From Bacillota bacterium (GTDB taxonomy: Bacteria > Bacillota > Clostridia > Peptostreptococcales > Anaerovoracaceae), in NCBI GenBank assembly GCA_016293805.1, contig JAEDDI010000028.1:1-23333 (forward strand): a DNA stretch of 23,333 nucleotides, read 5' to 3'. Below, one piece after another: positions 15,397-21,416 of the stretch. Below the pieces are notes generated by a model, which had not been told where the DNA came from, made no database searches, and worked only from the letters and a program-made list of their open reading frames with translations. The position numbers and the translations under genes were made by a program. Within the stretch, counting starts at the first letter, position 1; every line of letters begins with the position of its first letter.

Positions 15397-16105
15397 GAAT
15401 CTTTCCAAATCTTTTGGAGACAATCATGTATTAAGAAATATCTCAGAACATATCAACCCCGGAGAGAAGGTTGTTATAGTAGGACCGTCAGGTTCTGGCA
15501 AGTCCACTTTTTTACGCTGCCTTAATCTTCTTGAGATTCCAGATGAAGGAGTTATAACTTTCGAGGGAAAAGAGATTACAGGACAGGATGTTGACATCAA
15601 TAAAATCAGGCAGTCCATGGGAATGGTTTTCCAGCACTTCAATCTGTTTCCCAATATGACTGTTATGAAGAATATTACTCTTGCTCCTGTTCAGACAGGA
15701 TTTATGAAGCCGGAGGAGGCAAATGAAAGTGCGCTGGCTCTTCTTTCGAGAGTAGGACTTACCGAGAAGGCAGATGCATATCCTTCTTCTCTTTCGGGCG
15801 GACAGAAGCAGAGAATTGCCATTGTTCGCGCGATGGCAATGAAACCTAAGGTGATGCTCTTTGACGAGCCGACATCGGCACTTGACCCGGAAATGGTAGG
15901 AGAAGTGCTCGATGTAATGAAGAACCTGGCTGCGGAAGGAATGACTATGGCAGTTGTAACCCATGAAATGGGATTTGCAAAAGAAGTTGCCGACAGGATT
16001 CTTTTCATGGATCAGGGTATAATTCTTGAACAGGGAACTCCCGATGAACTGTTTGGAAATCCCAGAGAGGAAAGGACCAGACTGTTCCTGAGCAAGGTGC
16101 TGTAA
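15383..16105 (+). CDS. Polar amino acid ABC transporter ATP-binding protein (GlnQ type)
   Basis: Cytoplasmic ATPase powering the importer. From GTG 15383 it is 240 residues, exactly the usual GlnQ/HisP length. Walker A is GPSGSGKS (34-41), the Q-loop is MVFQHFNLFPNMTV, the signature LSGGQKQR, Walker B VMLFDEPTSALD, and switch VTHEM. The frame is open further upstream to ATG 15353, but that would add ten residues outside the family pattern and lies before the AGGAGG at 15367-15372. That site is 10 bases upstream of the GTG, inside the permease gene. No terminator is clear after it. Confidence 0.94.
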   Translation: MIDIKNLSKSFGDNHVLRNISEHINPGEKVVIVGPSGSGKSTFLRCLNLLEIPDEGVITFEGKEITGQDVDINKIRQSMGMVFQHFNLFPNMTVMKNITLAPVQTGFMKPEEANESALALLSRVGLTEKADAYPSSLSGGQKQRIAIVRAMAMKPKVMLFDEPTSALDPEMVGEVLDVMKNLAAEGMTMAVVTHEMGFAKEVADRILFMDQGIILEQGTPDELFGNPREERTRLFLSKVL

Positions 16106-16113
16106 AAAAAGCC

Positions 16114-16142
16114 TTGCATAGATATTATACATAAACTATAAT
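16114..16142 (+). promoter_or_regulatory. Promoter of acpP
   Basis: TTGCAT (16114-16119) and TATAAT (16137-16142) with a 17-base spacer; the start codon is 32 bases downstream. CCTTGC here can also pair with GCAAGG at 16092-16097, so the end of the ATPase message may fold over this region. Confidence 0.75.
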
Positions 16143-16174
16143 GTTACTGAAATTAACAGATGGGAGTCTATATT

Positions 16175-16402
16175 ATGTTTGAGAAAATTAAAGAGATTAT
16201 CATAGAACAGCTTAACGTGGAAGAAGATTTAATCACTATGGATACACATCTTATGAAGGATCTTGAAGCAGATTCACTTGATGCAGTGGAAATTATCATG
16301 GGCATTGAAGATGAATTCGGAATTGAAATTCCTGACGAAGAAGCCGAGAAGTTCCAGACTGTAAGTGATTTAGTAAATTACGTTGAGGCTAATGTTGAAT
16401 AA
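16175..16402 (+). CDS. acpP: Acyl carrier protein
   Basis: 75-residue acidic protein that carries growing acyl chains on a phosphopantetheine arm during fatty acid synthesis. The attachment serine is S34 in EADSLDAVEIIM, followed by GIEDEFGIEIPDEEAEKF, the standard AcpP helix II/III sequence. The frame has an earlier ATG at 16160, but GGGAG at 16162-16166 lies 8 bases before ATG 16175, and the product then begins MFEKIKEII as in other ACPs. It stands alone, with its own promoter and terminator, not in a fab cluster. A fatty-acid role is most likely; a specialised carrier role is less likely given the typical sequence. Confidence 0.94.
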   Translation: MFEKIKEIIIEQLNVEEDLITMDTHLMKDLEADSLDAVEIIMGIEDEFGIEIPDEEAEKFQTVSDLVNYVEANVE

Positions 16403-16413
16403 TTTTTGATTTT

Positions 16414-16443
16414 ATCCCGCCTCATGGCGGGATTTTGATTTTG
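16414..16443 (+). terminator. Intrinsic terminator after acpP
   Basis: ATCCCGCC (16414-16421) pairs with GGCGGGAT (16426-16433) across TCAT, followed by TTTGATTTTG. It ends 14 bases before the rex start, so rex may depend on read-through of this site. Confidence 0.85.
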
Positions 16444-16457
16444 TACAGGGGATTCAG

Positions 16458-17192
16458 ATGAAGCAGGAAACAAAGATATCAAATGCAGTCATCAAGAGGC
16501 TGCCAAGGTACAGAAGATACCTAAGTGAACTTAAGCGCAAGGGTGTGGACAAGATTTCGTCCAATGAATTCAGCAAGATGATCGGTTATACGGCATCTCA
16601 GATCAGGCAGGACCTGAACAACTTCGGTGGATTCGGACAGCAGGGATACGGATATAATGTTGATGCGCTGTACAATGAAATAAGTGCGATTCTCGGACTT
16701 GACAAGCAGTACAAGATGGTTATTATGGGGGCTGGAAATCTGGGTCAGGCCATTGTGAACTATGCGTATTACTACAAGTCGGGATTTGAAGTAAGCGCGA
16801 TGTTTGAAATCAATCCGAGAATAATCGGAATGAAAATCAACGATATTCCTGTTCTGGATTATGAGAATGTGGTTGACTTTGTTGAAGAGAATCACATCGA
16901 TATCGGAATAATATGTGTTACCAAGGAGAATGCGCAGGCTGTTGCTGACAAGCTGTGCTTCGCAGGTGTCAAGGGAATCTGGAATTTCGCACCTGTAGAC
17001 CTTGAAGTGCCGCCTTTTATAGCTCTTGAGAATGTTCAGCTTTCAGAGAGCCTTCATGCGCTTGCATACCATATGAAGAGAGAAAACAAGAGTCTGCTGG
17101 AACTTGAGAAGATCAAAGAAAAATGCAGAAACTGCAGTGATAAGGGCGTTACATGTACATCCGAAGACGGCATATGCCCGCACGAAGAATAA
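16458..17192 (+). CDS. rex: Redox-sensing transcriptional repressor Rex with a cysteine-rich C-terminal tail
   Basis: NADH/NAD+-sensing repressor of fermentation and reduction genes in Gram-positive anaerobes. Residues 1 to about 80 form the winged helix (ISNAVIKRLPRYRRYLSELK; YTASQIRQDLNNFGGFGQQG). A Rossmann domain follows with GAGNLG (91-96) and VKGIWNFAPVDLEVP. A domain-swapped C-terminal helix comes at about 195-212 (LSESLHALAYHMKR). At 244 residues it is about 25-30 longer than usual: the tail adds C223, C226, C233 and C240 (CX2C, X6, C, X6, C), a possible metal or Fe-S site. AGGGGA lies 5 bases before ATG. No separate promoter is seen between the acpP terminator and the start. A minus-strand ferredoxin gene converges on it. 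Confidence 0.95.
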   Translation: MKQETKISNAVIKRLPRYRRYLSELKRKGVDKISSNEFSKMIGYTASQIRQDLNNFGGFGQQGYGYNVDALYNEISAILGLDKQYKMVIMGAGNLGQAIVNYAYYYKSGFEVSAMFEINPRIIGMKINDIPVLDYENVVDFVEENHIDIGIICVTKENAQAVADKLCFAGVKGIWNFAPVDLEVPPFIALENVQLSESLHALAYHMKRENKSLLELEKIKEKCRNCSDKGVTCTSEDGICPHEE

Positions 17193-17207
17193 ATACGGGT
17201 AATATAA

Positions 17208-17240
17208 AAACCGTTTCGAAAGAAACGGTTTGATTATTTT
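17208..17240. terminator. Bidirectional terminator between rex and the ferredoxin gene
   Basis: AAACCGTTTC (17208-17217) pairs perfectly with GAAACGGTTT (17222-17231) across a GAAA tetraloop. T-rich sequence follows on the plus strand (GATTATTTT), and on the minus strand the hairpin runs into TTTTTATATT, so it can end both convergent transcripts. Confidence 0.88.
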
Positions 17241-17252
17241 ATGCGTAATCGC

Positions 17253-17420
17253 TTATTCCTGAACAGGAGCATCAACCGGGCAGACATTTGAGCAAGCCCC
17301 ACAGTCGATGCAGGCGTCTTCATCTATTACAAAGATGTCGCCGTCCCTGATACATCCGATGGGACATTCGCCTTGGCATGCACCGCATGCTATGCAGGCA
17401 TCAGTTATCTTATAGGCCAT
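17253..17420 (-). CDS. 2[4Fe-4S] ferredoxin
   Basis: A 55-residue minus-strand gene reading from ATG at 17420 to TAA at 17253. It has two bacterial-type 4Fe-4S motifs: CIACGACQGECPIG (Cys 9, 12, 15, 19) and CIDCGACSNVCPVD (Cys 37, 40, 43, 47), an additional Cys at 23, and the usual pseudo-symmetric spacing of clostridial ferredoxins. It is a small soluble electron carrier for low-potential redox reactions such as pyruvate:ferredoxin oxidoreductase or hydrogenase. A perfect AAGGAGG lies 6 bases before the ATG (17427-17433 on the plus strand) and a good promoter lies upstream. Convergent with rex; divergent from the P-loop/Asp23 gene. Confidence 0.95.
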   Translation of the reverse strand: MAYKITDACIACGACQGECPIGCIRDGDIFVIDEDACIDCGACSNVCPVDAPVQE

Positions 17421-17455
17421 GGTATTCCTCCTTGTGAATTTTCTGAACGGAATTC

Positions 17456-17484
17456 ATTATATCACCATTAATTTGATAAGTAAA
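17456..17484 (-). promoter_or_regulatory. Promoter of the ferredoxin gene
   Basis: On the minus strand TTTACT (17484-17479) and TATAAT (17461-17456) are 17 bases apart, and the -10 is extended (TGATATAAT). The spacer to the start codon is about 35 bases. Confidence 0.7.
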
Positions 17485-17504
17485 GTTAAAATAAATGTAA
17501 GAAA

Positions 17505-17522
17505 TATGCGTTGCTTCGCATA
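17505..17522 (+). repeat. Short hairpin in the leader of the P-loop/Asp23 gene
   Basis: TATGCG (17505-17510) pairs with CGCATA (17517-17522) across TTGCTT. It lies just before the AAAGGA ribosome binding site. No convincing plus-strand -35/-10 pair was placed upstream; TTGATA at 17473 is a possible -35 with a poor -10. Confidence 0.35.
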
Positions 17523-17537
17523 CGAAAGGAAATGGAC

Positions 17538-18347
17538 ATGAAAATCTATGCACTAGTCGGCAAGAGCGGAACAGGAAAAAGCTTTCAGGCTGTAAATCTG
17601 TGCAGAGCGAAAAAAATTGATTCGATTATAGATGACGGACTCTTCATATATGGAAACAATGTTATGGCAGGTGTTTCAGCCAAGAGACAGCCTTCGATGA
17701 TTAAAGCCATCAAGACGGCTCTGTTCACAGATGACGAACACATGAAAGAGGTCTGCGAAAAGATAAGGGAGATAAATCCCGAGAGTATTCTCATAATCGG
17801 AACATCTGTGAAAATGATATGGCAGATAATAGAGAGGCTGGACCTTCCTCCTGTCGATGATTTTATATATATAGAGGATATAACTACGGAAAAAGACAGA
17901 CAGGAGGCGTACAGACAGAGACACGACCTGGGGAAACACGTAATTCCGGCTCCCGCATTTGAACTCAGAAAGGAGTTTTCCGGCTACTTTATAGACCCTA
18001 TAAAAATGATAAGAACATGGGGCAGGAATGCGGGAAAGACGGTTAATGAGAAATCTGTTGTAAGACCGACGTACAGCTACAGAGGAGAGTATACCATATC
18101 GGATAAGGTGTTTGAGGACATTGTTATAAATGTGGCAGGCAGAAATGACAGAGTAAATTCTGTTACAAAGGTAGTTAATGTACAGTACAGAGAAGGTCTT
18201 CGGCTCAGTCTGACCATGTTTGTGGCAGAGGGAAACGCAGTTGTCGATACGGCAGCGGAGTTTCAGAGGCAGGTATGCGAAAAGATTGAATATATGACTT
18301 CGTTCAATGTTCTTAGTCTGGATATAGATGTGAAGGGTGTAAGATGA
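17538..18347 (+). CDS. P-loop NTPase fused to an Asp23/Gls24 (DUF322) domain
   Basis: 269 residues in two parts. Residues 1 to about 165 begin MKIYALVGKSGTGKS, a Walker A loop at 8-15; further features are SIIDDGLFIYGNNVMAG, SAKRQPS, ILIIGTSVKMIWQI, and GKHVIPAPAFELRKEFSGYF. No classical Walker B is obvious; the DD at 32-33 may help bind metal. Residues about 184-268 resemble Asp23/Gls24: YTISDKVFEDIVINVAG, a VNSVTKVV segment, EGLRLSLTMFVAEGNAVVD, and FQRQVCEKIEYMTSFNVLSL. Asp23 proteins are linked to envelope stress and membrane anchoring. Start 17538 has AAAGGA 7 bases upstream; an ATG at 17532 overlaps that site and is less likely. The stop overlaps the glycosylase start by 4 bases. Function is unknown. 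Confidence 0.8.
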   Translation: MKIYALVGKSGTGKSFQAVNLCRAKKIDSIIDDGLFIYGNNVMAGVSAKRQPSMIKAIKTALFTDDEHMKEVCEKIREINPESILIIGTSVKMIWQIIERLDLPPVDDFIYIEDITTEKDRQEAYRQRHDLGKHVIPAPAFELRKEFSGYFIDPIKMIRTWGRNAGKTVNEKSVVRPTYSYRGEYTISDKVFEDIVINVAGRNDRVNSVTKVVNVQYREGLRLSLTMFVAEGNAVVDTAAEFQRQVCEKIEYMTSFNVLSLDIDVKGVR

Positions 18348-19171
18348 TAGAAATAAGAGGCGTAAGAGATTTTAATGCAGAGCATATATTTGACTGCGGT
18401 CAGTGCTTCAGATGGAATCGCGAGGAGGACGGAAGCTATACGGGAGTTGCAGGAGAATATATCGCAAATATACGGTACGACAGCGGAACGGTGTATATTG
18501 ACGGCTCGGGAAGCGAGGAATTCTGGAGAGATTATCTGGACCTTGGACGGGATTACGGAAAGATAAAGGAAAGACTTTCAGAAGATGATGAGATTATAGG
18601 AGCTGCGATAGAGTACGGAAGCGGAATAAGACTTCTTAATCAGGACAGATGGGAGACTCTCATCTCCTTTATAATCTCGCAGAACAATAATATTCCCAGA
18701 ATTAAAGGCTGTATTGAGAAACTGTGTGCCATGTTCGGTAAACCGATTGGAACTTTCAGGGGAAAAGAGTATTTTTCATTTCCGGAAAGAGAAAGGCTTG
18801 CCGGGCTTTCCGAGGAGGATCTTGAGCCTGCAAGACTGGGATACAGGGCAAGATATATCGTGGAGACCGCAAAGGCTGATATAGACCTTGAAAAGGCATC
18901 GGAGCTTGACACTCCGTCTCTTTACAGGTATCTGCTTTCTCTTACAGGAGTGGGGCCCAAGGTTGCAAACTGCATACTGCTTTTCGGATTTTCAAGATAC
19001 GACAGTTTCCCTGTAGATGTATGGGTCAGAAGAGTTATGAACAGACTTTACGGATTTGATGAGAAGGATATGAAGGGAATGACGCGTTTTGCAGAAGAAA
19101 AATTCGGAAGTCTTGGCGGATTCGCACAGCAGTATCTCTTTTACTATATACGTATACAGGAGGAAAGTTGA
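18344..19171 (+). CDS. 8-oxoguanine DNA glycosylase/AP lyase, OGG1 type
   Basis: Removes oxidised guanine from DNA and nicks the strand (base-excision repair). The 275 residues fit the OGG1 family: FDCGQCFRW at 16-24 in the N-terminal beta domain, LISFIISQNNNIPRIKGCIE at 106-125, the helix-hairpin-helix LTGVGPKVANCILLFGF with catalytic K206, and SFPVDVWVRRVMNRLYG with D225. Both catalytic residues are in place. Start ATG overlaps the stop of the P-loop/Asp23 gene (ATGA), showing translational coupling. The gene is followed by the groESL promoter with no obvious terminator between. It could have wider specificity than 8-oxoguanine, but the fold and chemistry are clear. Confidence 0.93.
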   Translation: MIEIRGVRDFNAEHIFDCGQCFRWNREEDGSYTGVAGEYIANIRYDSGTVYIDGSGSEEFWRDYLDLGRDYGKIKERLSEDDEIIGAAIEYGSGIRLLNQDRWETLISFIISQNNNIPRIKGCIEKLCAMFGKPIGTFRGKEYFSFPERERLAGLSEEDLEPARLGYRARYIVETAKADIDLEKASELDTPSLYRYLLSLTGVGPKVANCILLFGFSRYDSFPVDVWVRRVMNRLYGFDEKDMKGMTRFAEEKFGSLGGFAQQYLFYYIRIQEES

Positions 19172-19180
19172 AATTAGTGG

Positions 19181-19208
19181 TTGACAACAGCATAAATAGT
19201 TGTAAAAT
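19181..19208 (+). promoter_or_regulatory. groESL promoter
   Basis: TTGACA (19181-19186, consensus) and TAAAAT (19203-19208) with a 16-base spacer, directly before the CIRCE element; it starts 10 bases after the glycosylase stop. Confidence 0.85.
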
Positions 19209-19212
19209 ATAG

Positions 19213-19239
19213 TTAGCACTCGATTTAAATGAGTGCTAA
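19213..19239 (+). promoter_or_regulatory. CIRCE operator (HrcA binding site)
   Basis: TTAGCACTC, nine bases, GAGTGCTAA: a perfect match to the CIRCE consensus. It covers the expected transcription start of groESL, so HrcA bound here would repress the operon until heat or misfolding titrates GroEL away from HrcA. HrcA itself is not in the window. Confidence 0.97.
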
Positions 19240-19286
19240 TAACAGAGTGAATAATATAATAATATACACAGAAGGGAGACGTTTAA

Positions 19287-19568
19287 ATGAGTTTTGGAAT
19301 CAAACCTTTAGGCGACAAGGTAGTTATCAAGAGAATGGAAGCCGAAGAGAAGACTTCGGGAGGACTTATCATTGCAAGTCAGGCCAAAGAGCAGCCGCAG
19401 GTTGCAGAGGTTATGGCAGTAGGACCGGGAACTGACGATGTCAAGATGGAAGTCAGCGTGGGTGACAAGGTAATATTCGCCAAGTACGGTGGAATGGAAG
19501 TCAAGTACGAAGGTGAAGTATACACTATCATGAGCCAGAGAGATATTATGGCAGTATTAGAAGATTAA
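19287..19568 (+). CDS. groES: Co-chaperonin GroES
   Basis: 93-residue lid of the GroEL chamber in the cytoplasm. It begins MSFGIKPLGDKVVIKRME, contains the mobile-loop segment EEKTSGGLIIAS that binds GroEL, and ends YTIMSQRDIMAVLED. Length and motifs are standard. GAAGGGAG precedes the ATG by about 8 bases. Under the CIRCE-controlled promoter; groEL follows after 19 bases. Confidence 0.98.
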   Translation: MSFGIKPLGDKVVIKRMEAEEKTSGGLIIASQAKEQPQVAEVMAVGPGTDDVKMEVSVGDKVIFAKYGGMEVKYEGEVYTIMSQRDIMAVLED

Positions 19569-19587
19569 GAGAAAGGGGCAGAAATAC

Positions 19588-21222
19588 ATGGCAAAGGATT
19601 TATATTACGGAGAGGAAGCCAGAAGAAAACTTCAGACAGGAGTCGACAAGCTGGCAGATACAGTTAAGATTACACTTGGACCTAAGGGCAGAAACGTGCT
19701 CATTGATAAAGCGTACGGTTCACCGCTTATCACAAATGACGGTGTTACAATAGCAAAAGAGATTTCCCTGGAAGATGCTGTTGAAAACATGGGAGCTCAG
19801 GTTGTAAAGGAAGTTGCAAGCAAGACAAACGACGTTGCAGGTGACGGAACTACTACAGCAACACTTCTTGCTCAGTCAATCATCAGAGAAGGATTTAAGA
19901 ACGTTGCAGCAGGTGCAAATCCGATGATTATCAAGAAAGGTATTCAGGGTGCCACTCAGGTTGCGGTTGATAATATTGACAGAATCTCAATTCCTGTAGA
20001 AACCAAGGAAGCAATCGCACAGGTTGCATCAGTTTCAGCGGCAGACGAGACAATCGGAGAACTTATTTCAGATGCTATGGAACAGGTAGGCAAAGACGGC
20101 GTTATAACTGTAGAAGAGTCAAAGACAATGGGAACTACTCTTGAAGTTGTTGAAGGTATGCAGTTTGAAAGAGGCTTCCTGTCACCATACATGGTAACAG
20201 ATACAGAGAAGATGGAAGCTGTATACGAGAATCCGCTTATCCTTCTTACAAGCTACAAGATTTCAAACATTCAGGATCTTCTTCCTCTTCTTGAGCAGGT
20301 TGCCAAGGCCGGAAGAAAGCTTTACATCATCTGTGAAGATCTTGAAGGAGAGGCTCTTGCCACACTTGTATTAAACAAGCTGAGAGGAACATTCGACTGT
20401 GTAGCTGTAAAGGCGCCGGGATTCGGCCAGAGAAGAAAGGAAATGATGGAAGACCTTGCTATCCTTACAGGCGGTACAGTGATTTCAGAAGAACTCGGCT
20501 ATGATCTTAAGGAAACAACTCTTGATATGCTTGGAACAGCTGCATCAATCAAGGTTGACAAGGATTATTCAGTAATCGTAGGCGGAGGCGGAAGCCAGGA
20601 GGAAATCGCCGATAGAATCAAGTCGCTCAGAACTCAGGCTGAGAAGACAAATTCAGATTTCGACAGAGAAAAGACTCTCGAAAGACTTGCAAAGCTTGCA
20701 GGCGGCGTAGCTGTAATCAAGGTAGGAGCAGCTACAGAAACTGAACTCAAGGAGAAGAAATTAAGAATCGAAGATGCACTTAACGCTACAAAGGCTGCAG
20801 TTGCAGACGGTATTGTTTCAGGCGGCGGAGTTGCACTTGCAAACTCAATCCCTGCAGTGGCAGAGTACGTTGAGACTCTTACAGGCGATGAAAAGACAGG
20901 AGCAAAGATTATCATGAGAGCTCTTGAGGAACCGGTAAGACAGATTGCTGAAAACGCAGGTTTTGAAGGCTCCGTAGTTATATCAGGTGTTAAGGAAGCA
21001 GAAGAAGGTGTCGGTTTCAATGCGGCAACTGAAGAGTATGTGAACATGATCGAAGCAGGTATCGTAGACCCTGCCAAGGTTACAAAGTCAGCTCTTATGA
21101 ACGCTGCATCAGCATCAGCTCTTCTTCTTACAACTGAAGCAGGAATTGTTGATACACCTAAGTCAGCTGAAGCTATGGCAAATGCCGCAGCAGCTCAGGC
21201 TGGAATGGGTGGAATGATGTAA
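19588..21222 (+). CDS. groEL: Chaperonin GroEL
   Basis: Forms the double-ring folding machine with GroES. 544 residues, standard length. Visible: TLGPKGRNVLIDKAYGSP and NDGVTIAKEI in the equatorial domain, the ATP-site GDGTTTATLLAQSII, EGMQFERGFLSPYMVTD in the apical region, and LAGGVAVIKVGAATETELKE. It ends with a short GMGGMM tail, as in most bacteria. AAAGGGG lies about 10 bases before the ATG. Codon choice is more biased than in neighbours, as expected for a highly expressed gene. Followed by a strong terminator. Confidence 0.99.
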   Translation: MAKDLYYGEEARRKLQTGVDKLADTVKITLGPKGRNVLIDKAYGSPLITNDGVTIAKEISLEDAVENMGAQVVKEVASKTNDVAGDGTTTATLLAQSIIREGFKNVAAGANPMIIKKGIQGATQVAVDNIDRISIPVETKEAIAQVASVSAADETIGELISDAMEQVGKDGVITVEESKTMGTTLEVVEGMQFERGFLSPYMVTDTEKMEAVYENPLILLTSYKISNIQDLLPLLEQVAKAGRKLYIICEDLEGEALATLVLNKLRGTFDCVAVKAPGFGQRRKEMMEDLAILTGGTVISEELGYDLKETTLDMLGTAASIKVDKDYSVIVGGGGSQEEIADRIKSLRTQAEKTNSDFDREKTLERLAKLAGGVAVIKVGAATETELKEKKLRIEDALNATKAAVADGIVSGGGVALANSIPAVAEYVETLTGDEKTGAKIIMRALEEPVRQIAENAGFEGSVVISGVKEAEEGVGFNAATEEYVNMIEAGIVDPAKVTKSALMNAASASALLLTTEAGIVDTPKSAEAMANAAAAQAGMGGMM

Positions 21223-21242
21223 TTTCAAAGTGAAACTGTATA

Positions 21243-21278
21243 TGGAGAATCTGCATGAAAGCAGGTTCTCTATTTTTT
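21243..21278 (+). terminator. Intrinsic terminator after groEL
   Basis: GAGAATCTGC (21245-21254) pairs with GCAGGTTCTC (21261-21270), one G-U pair, across ATGAAA, then TATTTTTT. Typical strong terminator. Confidence 0.9.
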
Positions 21279-21315
21279 CGCCTGTTCAATGAAAAATTAC
21301 AGGAAAAGATGCGAG

Positions 21316-21328
21316 ATGATATTATCAT
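21316..21328 (+). promoter_or_regulatory. Inverted repeat just upstream of the guaB promoter
   Basis: ATGATA and TATCAT flank a single T. The repeat ends 3 bases before the -35 of the guaB promoter, a position used by some activators or repressors. It may be chance in an AT-rich spacer. Confidence 0.25.
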
Positions 21329-21331
21329 GTA

Positions 21332-21360
21332 TTGAAATGGAATGAATATTGCTGTAAAAT
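21332..21360 (+). promoter_or_regulatory. Promoter of guaB-guaA
   Basis: TTGAAA (21332-21337) and TAAAAT (21355-21360) with a 17-base spacer. The leader to the start codon is about 50 bases and shows no purine riboswitch. Confidence 0.7.
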
Positions 21361-21416
21361 ATAGTTTAATAATTTTGCGGAAAAATATAACTTTAGGATA
21401 GATGAAAGGAGATTTT

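Noticed and set aside
15512..16132. Minus-strand open frame of 206 codons across the GlnQ-type ATPase gene
   Set aside because: Antisense to a gene with all ABC ATPase motifs; its own translation is Cys/His/Ser-rich without any family pattern.
19186..19206. ACAAC...GTTGT inverted repeat inside the groESL promoter
   Set aside because: It is made from parts of the -35 and the -10 flank, is short with a long spacer, and control is already explained by the perfect CIRCE.
21279..21416. Purine (guanine/xanthine) riboswitch before guaB
   Set aside because: The spacer lacks the conserved junction and loop sequences of purine aptamers and is too simple in structure; only a promoter and a short inverted repeat were seen.
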